Origin: Proteromonas lacertae
Taxonomy: Eukaryota; Sar; Bigyra; Opalinata; Proteromonadidae
Direction of reading: 5' to 3'
NCBI GenBank assembly: GCA_002245135.1
Contig: NGBS01000415.1
Location: forward strand, 1 to 21,343
Length of the DNA: 21,343 nt
Below, piece after piece: positions 10,113-19,600 of this stretch (positions are counted from its first letter, which is position 1; the number at the start of each line of letters is the position of its first letter). The translations under genes and the position numbers were made by a program. The notes beneath the pieces were generated by a model that ran no database searches, was not told where the DNA came from, and saw only the letters and a program-made list of their open reading frames with translations.

Positions 10113-11761
10113 CCATACATTCCTTCATTTTCTAACTTCAAATAACCATCATAATTAACAGCAAAATCTGATAAAAAGTCAGAACTTAAGCCATAACGTA
10201 ATTCATTTGGATTATTATTGTTATTTATACTCAAATCAGTGACAGGATCTGTTCCAATCGGAGTTTCTATTCTTTTGATTAATATTTGAATATTGTTGTC
10301 ATTATTATTATCACTATTATATGGAATTGAACAAGATGGATCAAAACCAATTACTTTCATATATTTAACTAATGATCCAATCTTATAATTATCCAATACT
10401 TTAATGTATAAACTATAAAGTGACGTTTTTGAATATTCACTTTCACATATTAATTGATATTCTTTTTCATTTTCCATTATTTCAGTTGGAATTCCTTCGA
10501 TTGTAATGTTTGAAATAATTAAACCATTTGGCAAATTTTCATTGTTTAAAATAGTACATCCTGTAGAATATCCTTCATAAAAGTTGAATGGTAATTTATT
10601 ATACGAATTGTAGGAGAAGATGTAATGTGAATGTGCAAATTCAATACTTCTCAATAAATTGAATTCTTTTGTATCTATTCAAATATAATATAATTATTAT
10701 TATATATAATACTTGATTGAAATGGTACAAAATACTGTGGTTGTTCTATTTCACTCTCAATTCTTCTATTCTCATATTTATAAACAAATGAAAAACCATA
10801 TCTACTCATACCATAAACTTCTAATTTAAACCCATATACTCTTTCATTTAAATCTACAAAACTTCTAATTTCAGGACTGTTCGCTTTACACGCTTCACTT
10901 CCCCAATAACTTATTATTGGGATTTCTCTATTATTATCACTTGGATCGTAGAAATATAATCTACTTCCATGAGCTGCTGATAAGGTAAATGTGTAAGTAC
11001 CATCAGTTGGTATTTTTACATACCCTGTGACGTTCATATAAAACATCTCTATACTGTATTCTCTAATTGCTGGAATTTGCTTAATAAAGTCATTTCTACT
11101 CAGTAACTTATTTACATCAGTCAATTCTCCTGTAAATGTTAATTGTGCTTGTGATACATCTGGAGGACCATCTGTACATTCGAACATTGGCATTTTGTAG
11201 AATATATAGTCTGTTACATTTACTAATTCATAATCTATTCATAGATATAAATAAATTAAAAAATATTATACATTTTGGTATTAATGTAAAAGTGTCAGTT
11301 TGTTGTTGTTCCTTATAATTGTAGTTAATTTTCACTGTAACTGGATTTTCACTATAAGGGAATTGATTTATTGTTAAATTTCCATTATCACGAGAAACTG
11401 TAATGTATTTGACATTAGTTGGTTCAGTAATTACAAAACTATTGATAAATAAAATAATTTCATATAATAAATACTCTGATGCACCTTCTAATATACATGA
11501 AATTGTTTTGTAAGTGTTGGGATATACATGAATCTCAGAAATGCCATATAAAGATGGTTGATCTACGTTTAAAAATATAAAAAATGTTTTATACTGGGAT
11601 CAGCAATACTGTCATCTATAATCTGTAATGAACGAGTATTTTCATTCAACATTGAAAGATCACCGTTGACATTGTAAGAATAAACTGTTGATACACCTAT
11701 ATCGAATATATAAAATTCCAATAATACAGTATATGAAAAATAAAAACGTATAAATCCTCAT
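10105..11761 (-). CDS. Large type I surface protein, 5' part (signal peptide, PA14-1, Ig-like, first half of PA14-2)
   Basis: Exons on the minus strand: 11761-11728, 11696-11595, 11562-11272, 11234-10713 and 10674-10105. Introns are 31-38 nt, all GTAT...TAG and all phase 1. The ATG at 11761 has an in-frame TGA 12 bases upstream and begins a good signal peptide (MRIYTFLFFIYCVSTVYS) that is itself split by intron 1. About residues 185-310 form a PA14-like domain (YVKIPTDGTYTFTLSAAHGS, then RLYF). Residues 320-430 look like a He_PIG Ig-like repeat (LPNGLIISNITIEGIP). Residues 430-506 are the start of a second PA14 domain (YDGYLKLENEGMYGFK), where the hAT element lies. The gene continues at 7391. 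PA14 domains commonly bind carbohydrate, so an adhesion role is plausible. As it stands, this allele could yield only a truncated secreted protein of about 510 residues plus element-derived residues. Confidence 0.82.
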
Positions 11762-11919
11762 TAGTGATAAAAATCAATAAAATAAACTCATTCAAAATAG
11801 ATTTGAATGATTTTTATATTCAAAAAATACTATTTGATAAAATCTATTAAGAAAAATGTTACGTTGTTCAAGTTAGGAATCAAGCTTTTTTGACTGTTTT
11901 TTTTCTTATTTATTTATAG
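11762..11919. promoter_or_regulatory. Compact bidirectional promoter region
   Basis: The 158 bp between the divergent starts of the surface gene (11761, minus) and the EF-hand/WD40 gene (11920, plus) must hold both 5' UTRs and both promoters. It is AT-rich with an imperfect palindrome around 11792-11824 (TTCAAAATAGATTTGAATGA and TATTCAAAAAATA). A pyrimidine-rich tract ending TTTATAG abuts the WD40 ATG. Confidence 0.55.
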
Positions 11920-14900
11920 ATGAGTGATAAAGAAAAAAAGCCACATATATTCAGTCCTAAAGATATAGATCCAGATCAATTAAAAGCCCTAAGAGGTAAA
12001 TTCTTAGATCATGCCACTGAAGAATGTGCTGTTGGTTCATTGGATTCAGCAGAATTTTTAGAAGCACTTGAAGAAATATTAAATATGGAATTGAATAAGA
12101 AACAAATAGGATTTGTATATTATAACCAATTTATCTATTATGAAATAGTTATTTATGAAAATTGATGCAAATTCCGATGGAAGAGTAGATTGGAATGAAT
12201 ATACTAACTATATGTTCATCTCAAATGCAGATATTTCTCTAGATCAATCATTTCAACCGGTATTCAGACAAAAAGATGAAGATGAATATACAAAGCAAAA
12301 CAATGGGGAAAGAACCAAACAAATGGATCACTTTCACAAGGAGAAAATCGTTAAAATATTTTACTTTGAAAAAATAAGTAGTTATGTCTCAATCAGTCAA
12401 GATGGTATGATTATGGTATGGAAACCTGACACTTTAGAGTATAAATTCACTATTCAAATTCAACATTTTGGTGATGCAAAATGGATAATCGATGCTACTG
12501 ATTTACAAAAGGCGGGACATGTTTGTCTAGCGACAATGGAAAATGGAATATTATTTTTTGATTTGAATTATGAGAGTGAAAAACCTATAGGAAAGATTGA
12601 TCGAGCTAATTTCTTACAAGTATGTTATTATATTATGATGTGCATATAGAGCGCTCCAGTTACATTGTGTAGTTATTGCGATGATAAAAGTGATGAAGAT
12701 ATCATATTTATGGGAGATGATTCAGGCAAGTATATTATACATCTTATATATATTATGAATTTCATATTTATTTCATCTTATTATTAATATTTCTACCATA
12801 TTTCCTCTTTTTCTTCCTCATTTAATAATTAATTTACATATATTTATGATTGTAGTGTTCATATATACAAATTACGTCATTGGTTATGGCATTGTTGTGA
12901 TGGTGAATTAGAATGTCACAAAACTGCACAATGGACAGGAATTATAGATTATCACATTAAAGATGTTCATACTGATCAAATCACATCTATTCACTTTGCT
13001 CCATTAATTGAATCAATATTAACCAGTAGTTTAGATGGAACTTGTACAGTTATCAATTATGAAAGAAGGGTTGTGAAAAAAGTTTTCAGAGATCATAAAA
13101 ATGCACCTTATGATGTACTATGGTGTGACTCAAAAAGAGTATAGTTATTTCTTTGATATTTATAATATAATAGTGTGTGATTAGTGGTGGTAGAGATAAA
13201 GAGTTGTTAATATGGAATCCGTACAGTGATAATGTTTCTGGCAGTTTGGTTGGACATACTTCACCTGTAATGAAATTAACATATTGTGAAACTTTAGATA
13301 AATTATTATCGTTAGATGTAGATGGAACAAGTATATATATATATATATATAATATAGTTCGTGTATGGGAAATAAAAGAACAAAAGTGTGTACAAATAAT
13401 CAGTGGAGTATTAACAGAAACATCAGCTTATTACTACGATCCAAAGAGAGAATTATTAATTACAGGTTTTAAGAAGTTGAATATGTATGGATTATTACAT
13501 CCAACCATCAACAATAATACAACTACACATTTATCAGCTGTTGTAGCAACACTATATAATCGATGTATATTATTAAATATTATTTTTGAATAGATTTTGA
13601 TCAAATTTTAACTTGTGATAATATTGGTAATATAATGGTTTGGGATTCTACAACAGGTCAAATCATCTCCGCTTACAATACCAATGAGAATTCTGCAATT
13701 GAAGATAATAATGAATTTACAGCAATTACCTCCTGTTGTTTTGATTTTACTGGAAGAAGGTTAATTGTAGGCTTTCACACTGGAGATGCTGTAAGAATAT
13801 ATAACTTCAGTTCTGGTGGATTAATTACAGAATTATTAAAACCTTGGAGTTACAATGATATTAAACTAATCGACAATATTGAAAGCCAAAGAGATAAAAA
13901 TGTAGTAAGTGAAATTAGTAGCTTGTTATACATTCATTTTCCTAACAAAACCGATAATGAAATCTGTCAAATTGTAGCTGGTGGTTGGGATAGTACGCTT
14001 TATATATGGAATGATACAATGGGCGAATCTGAAAGAGATGGTTTTTATCGTAAATTACCTAATAAAAGAGATATATTAGATAGTCATACTGAAGATGTTT
14101 CTGCTTTATGTTCAATTCCACCAAAATATTTAGCGAGTGGTGGTTTGGATGGAATTATTATATTTTGGAATGTTTGGGGTGGTAGTATTGAAGCAAGATG
14201 GAAACTAGATGCTTCTGTTGAACAATTATTGTATATTTTATTATTAATTTCTTCTTTTTTTAATCATTATTTTTGTCTTTTTAATCTTTTACTTACTTGT
14301 TTATATATATATATATATATAATTATTTAATAGATTATTAAAGAAATATCAAATCCTAGTCGCTGCAAGAAGTGATGGTATAGCAAGTATGTTTAATGTT
14401 GTTACACTCAATCATTTAATTGATATAAAGTTCTACCCAAGAGGTGAAAATATCACTTGTATTAAAGCATGTCCAAGAGAAGATTATTTAGTTTTAGGTG
14501 ATAGTTTTGGTGCAATAAAAGTGTATAAAATGTATGATCCAACTCAATTCCCAACATTTTTACAATTATATTCGTATTTCCAAGCTCATGATCAGCCAAT
14601 TACTTCAATTGATATTATTGATAGTGATGAGATATTATTTAATTATATAATCAGTGGAAGTGGTGATAATAATGTCAATATATGGAGTTTAGAAGGAAGT
14701 GAAGTTGCTACACTTGGACAAGTGAAAGAATGGGATTATGGTGATAGAAAGACTTGGAAAGATGATGTATATATTATTATTATTATCTATATCTTTATAG
14801 CATGATATGATAGTGGATGAAAATGACATGTCTAAACCAGATTGTCCTTTCAAAGACTGTTATACCTTCCCATCTCCCTATTTTATGAATTACAATGAAG

Positions 14901-16000
14901 ATATGTTAGAACAATTACGTCTTACCAAACAAGCCTTTATCGAGTCACAATTAAAACCTCAGCCTCGAGATATTTGGTATAAAATGGCAGATGATGAGTT
15001 GAACTTGGTTATATGCGTTATAAAAATAGATTATAGAAAATCATTAGTGATTGGATATGACTGTTTATTAGATTTTGATAAATATGGAGAACAACCAATA
15101 GCAACAATTGCAATGGGTGAGTTTAAAGTGAATAAAAGTGGAGAGTGTAGTTGGAAAAGAAATAATGATTTAAGTAACAAGATGGGTATGATTTGTACTG
15201 AAAAGTATAAAAGTAAAGATAAAGAGGATAATGAAATTGAATTGGAAAGAAAATATAAAGTGAAGAGTGTTTTTTATAATAAAGAAACGAAAGAATATAC
15301 TTTAATTGATACTAAAAATAAATTTCATAAAAATTTTGAAATTAAAAAATCTAAACAAGAAAATGAAAAGAAAAATGATGGAAATACATCACAAACAAAT
15401 GAAGAAGAAGGAGAAGGAGGAGAAGATGAAGACCAAGAAAATCTGTTGAATAATGTCAGTAAAAAATCAAGCAGGAATGGCTCCAATAAAAAGCCTGAAT
15501 TACCAATAATTCCGTTGAAAAAGTTGAATAATGGTAATGATATTGAAAGAAAACCATTTGATCGATATGATGATGAATATAATAAACTATTTAATACACC
15601 ACTCTTTGCTCCTATCCCATCTAATCGAATATCAGTTCCATCAATGGCTTTGAAATTAAATTTAGAGAATAAAGATGTAAAATTGAATTGCATGATCAGC
15701 TGTAGGAATATTCCCATTTCAATGCCAATATATAACACAATTAGTAAAAGTGCAAGGTTAAGTAGTGAAACTGATGAGAATAGTGAAAATAGTTGTAAGA
15801 ATGGTGAAAGTAGTGGTAATGGGGGTGGAGGTGGTAATATCATTAGTAATAGAAGAGGAAGGATTATTAGAGAGAAATATTTCAAAGATAATAGAAAAAT
15901 GCAGAAAATAGATGAGAGCATTCATGTTGAATTTAAAGTATTGAAAGATCAGTTGAAATTACCAACAATTGGACATAGAGTGAATAATCCCTTTCTATAG
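11920..16000 (+). CDS. EF-hand and WD40-repeat protein of the WDR49/WDR64/EFCAB8 (CFAP337-like) type
   Basis: Nine exons give 1220 residues: 11920-12114, 12149-12619, 12650-12729, 12856-13138, 13174-13330, 13358-13564, 13594-14230, 14334-14766, 14801-16000. All eight introns are GTAT...TAG and phases close exactly. ATG 11920 is preceded by an in-frame TAG. An EF-hand loop with canonical ligands (DANSDGRVDWNE, residues 71-82) follows a helical N terminus. About ten to twelve WD repeats run from about residue 130 to 815, with examples ISGGRDKELLIWN, DVDGTIRVWE, GGWDSTLYIWND and SGSGDNNVNIWS, then a TLGQxKEWDYGDRKTW motif as in this family. The C-terminal 400 residues are charged, with Glu/Lys-rich (about 15340-15450) and Gly-rich (15818-15838) low complexity. 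Relatives are axonemal proteins, so a flagellar role is inferred. Calcium binding is plausible from the intact loop. Confidence 0.85.
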
Positions 16001-16212
16001 TTTGTTATATAATTTATGTTTTAATTATTTTTATTACTGTTGAGGTGGGAATTGAGTATTTTGTTTAATGACAATAAAAATATATCTAATTTTCCTTCTT
16101 AACATCATTATTTGTTGGAATGAGTAATTATTCCTAAAAAAACAAATGAATACCAGATATAATATTTATAACTGATATTCTCAAGCCTAAAACTCACAAG
16201 CCATTTTAGAAA
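16001..16212. other. Intergenic region between the WD40 gene and the signal-peptide gene
   Basis: It holds a plus-strand AATAAA at 16073-16078, 73 nt after the WD40 stop and suited to end that transcript. The rest is AT-rich. No promoter motif or RNA gene is evident. Confidence 0.55.
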
Positions 16213-16621
16213 ATGAAATTTTTTATTGTTGCTGTGATATGTGTTTTCTGTAGTTTTTGTACTGCCACAGAGGTAGTAAAAAATCAGGGGGGTGTATATA
16301 CAGAAAATGAGCTGACAAATGCCTTCACTACAATTTTCTGCAACGAAGTAGAAAGTGACAAAGAAGCTGCTTATGTTAAAAGCTTAGATTATTCCAGAGA
16401 AGGAAATATCGAAAAGCAAATTTGTGAAGAAGAAGATCAAGAGATTAATTTGAAATGGAAAAACTGTGGATTGTTCAACATCGTTACCACAAACATTTTT
16501 TTAAGCGTCACATGTAAGATAGCTATAAACCTTATGTTGAAAGCAATTCTGCCATTAGTGTGTTTGTTTTTGATAAACAAAGTATCAATTAGTGTAAGCA
16601 AAAATAAAGGTAATAAGAAAA
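16213..16621 (+). CDS. Signal-peptide exon: first exon of the mucin-like gene or a separate small membrane protein
   Basis: ATG 16213, with an in-frame TAG at 16207-16209, starts a clear signal peptide (MKFFIVAVICVFCSFCTATE). About 70 polar residues follow with three Cys (IFCNE, KQICEE, KWKNCG). Next is a hydrophobic segment of about 35 residues (NIFLSVTCKIAINLM...VCLFLINK) and a basic end (SKNKGNKK). Unspliced, the frame would stop at 16698 after 161 codons. A GTAT donor at 16622 and a TTAG acceptor at 16655 (34 nt, phase 1, matching the local intron rule) would join it in frame to the mucin repeats. I do not recognise the family. Whether this is exon 1 of the mucin gene or its own gene cannot be settled from sequence. 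Confidence 0.5.
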
Positions 16622-16655
16622 GTATATATATTTTATATTATATATTTTTGATTAG

Positions 16656-19600
16656 TGTTGATAATAATCTTGATAATCTGTTCATTAAGTGTATGTAGAT
16701 GTAGTGAGATAAGAGATGATAAAGAGAAAGTTTATTTCCTTCAAAATCAAGAATCTCCTGTAGAAGAAACAACAACAACACCAAAAGCAAGAAGAAAACA
16801 ACCTAAAAAAAAAACAACACAACACCAAAAGCAGAGGAAACTACAACTCCTAAAGCTGAAGAAACAACAACAACTCCTAAAATAGAAGAAACAACCACAA
16901 CACCTAATGTTGAAGAAACAACAACAACTCCTAAAATAGAAGAAACAACCACAACACCAAAAGCAGAGGAAACTACAACTCCTAAAGCTGAAGAAACAAC
17001 AACAACACCAAAAGCAGAGGAAACTACAACTCCTAAAGCTGAAGAAACAACAACAACTCCTAAAATAGAAGAAACAACCACAACACCTAATGTTGAAGAA
17101 ACAACAACAACTCCTAAAATAGAAGAAACAACCACAACACCAAAAGCAGAGGAAACTACAACTCCTAAAGCTGAAGAAACAACAACAACACCAAAAGCAG
17201 AGGAAACTACAACTCCTAAAGCTGAAGAAACAACAACAACTCCTAAAATAGAAGAAACTACAACTCCTAAGGTTGAAGAAACAACAACAACACCTAATGT
17301 TGAAGAAACAACAACTCCTAAAATAGAAGAAACAACCACAACACCTAAGGTTGAAGAAACAACAACAACTCCTAAAATAGAAGAAACAACAACTCCTAAA
17401 ATAGAAGAAACAACCACAACACCTAAGGTTGAAGAAACAACAACAACTCCTAAAATAGAAGAAACAACAACAACACCAAAAGCAGAGGAAACTACAACTC
17501 CTAAAGCTGAAGAAACAACAACAACTCCTAAAATAGAAGAAACAACCACAACACCTAAGGTTGAAGAAACAACAACAACTCCTAAAATAGAAGAAACAAC
17601 AACTCCTAAAATAGAAGAAACAACCACAACACCTAAGGTTGAAGAAACAACAACAACTCCTAAAATAGAAGAAACAACAACTCCTAAAATAGAAGAAACA
17701 ACAACTCCTAAAATAGAAGAAACAACAACTCCTAAAATAGAAGAAACAACCACAACACCTAAGGTTGAAGAAACAACCACTACACCAAAAGTAGAAGAAA
17801 CAACCACAACACCAAAAGCAGAGGAAACTACAACTCCTAAAATAGAAGAAACAACAACAACTCCTAAAATAGAAGAAACAACAACTCCTAAAGTAGAAGA
17901 AACAACCACAACTCCTAAGGTTGAAGAAACAACAACAACTCCTAAAATAGAAGAAACAACAACAACACCTAAGGTTGAAGAAACAACCACTACACCAAAA
18001 GTAGAAGAAACAACCACAACACCAAAAGCAGAGGAAACTACAACTCCTAAAATAGAAGAAACAACAACAACTCCTAAAATAGAAGAAACAACAACAACAC
18101 CAAAAGCAGAGGAAACTACAACTCCTAAAGCTGAAGAAACAACAACAACTCCTAAAATAGAAGAAACAACAACTCCTAAAATAGATGAAACAACAACTCC
18201 TAAAATAGAAGAAACAACAACAACACCAAAAGCAGAGGAAACTACAACTCCTAAAGCTGAAGAAACAACAACAACTCCTAAAATAGAAGAAACAACCACA
18301 ACACCTAAGGTTGAAGAAACAACCACTACACCAAAAGTAGAAGAAACAACCACAACACCAAAAGCAGAGGAAACTACAACTCCTAAAATAGAAGAAACAA
18401 CAACAACTCCTAAAATAGAAGAAACAACAACAACACCAAAAGCAGAGGAAACTACAACTCCTAAAGCTGAAGAAACAACAACAACTCCTAAAATAGAAGA
18501 AACAACAACTCCTAAAATAGAAGAAACAACCACAACACCTAAGGTTGAAGAAACAACCACTACACCAAAAGTAGAAGAAACAACCACAACACCAAAAGCA
18601 GAGGAAACTACAACTCCTAAAATAGAAGAAACAACAACAACTCCTAAAATAGAAGAAACAACAACAACACCAAAAGCAGAGGAAACTACAACTCCTAAAG
18701 CTGAAGAAACAACAACAACTCCTAAAATAGAAGAAACAACCACAACACCAAAAGTAGAAGAAACAACCACAACACCAAAAGCAGAGGAAACTACAACTCC
18801 TAAAGCTGAAGAAACAACAACAACTCCTAAAATAGATGAAACAACAACTCCTAAGGTTGAAGAAACAACAACAACACCTAATGTTGAAGAAACTACAACT
18901 CCTAAGGTTGAAGAAACAACCACAACACCTAAGGTTGAAGAAACAACCACTACACCAAAAGTAGATGAAGCAACAACAACACCAAAAGTAGATGAAGCAA
19001 CAACAACACCAATAGAAACTGCATTTAAATTGTTCATATCTTTATGTCAGGTATCAATACAAACAACTGAAGCTGATATTACTACTACTCCAAAAGCTGA
19101 AGAAACAACCACAACACCAAAAGTAGAAGAAACAACCACAACTCCTAAAATAGAAGAAACAACAACAACACCAAAAGTAGAAGAAACAACCACAACACCA
19201 AAAGTAGAAGAAACAACAACAACACCAAAAGCTGAAGAAACAACAACAACACCAAAAGCAGAGGAAACTACAACTCCTAAAATAGAAGAAACAACAACAA
19301 CTCCAAAAGTAGAAGAAACAACAACAACACCAAAAGCTGAAGAAACAACAACAACACCTAATGTTGAAGAAACAACCACAACTCCTAAAATAGAAGAAAC
19401 AACCACAACACCAAAAGCTGAAGAAACAACAACAACACCAAAAGCAGAGGAAACTACAACTCCTAAAATAGAAGAAACAACCACAACACCAAAAGTAGAA
19501 GAAACAACCACAACACCAAAAGCTGAAGAAACAACAACAACACCAAAAGCAGAGGAAACTACAACTCCTAAAATAGAAGAAACAACAACAACTCCAAAAG

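Noticed and set aside
15325-15921. Minus-strand 198-codon hydrophobic open frame
   Set aside because: Antisense of the Lys/Glu/Ser/Asn-rich tail of the WD40 protein; Leu/Phe/Ser richness is the complement of that composition.
16610-16655. Alternative intron donor at 16610 (GTAATA)
   Set aside because: It keeps the same frame but breaks the GTAT rule obeyed by every other intron; the donor at 16622 fits better.
16803-19037. A 744-codon minus-strand open frame of VVSSTLGVVV repeats (and its continuation 19047-19511)
   Set aside because: It is the antisense of the Thr/Pro repeat array. The repeat codons happen not to make antisense stops, the product is a featureless hydrophobic repeat, and the plus frame continues into a complex C-terminal region while the minus one does not.
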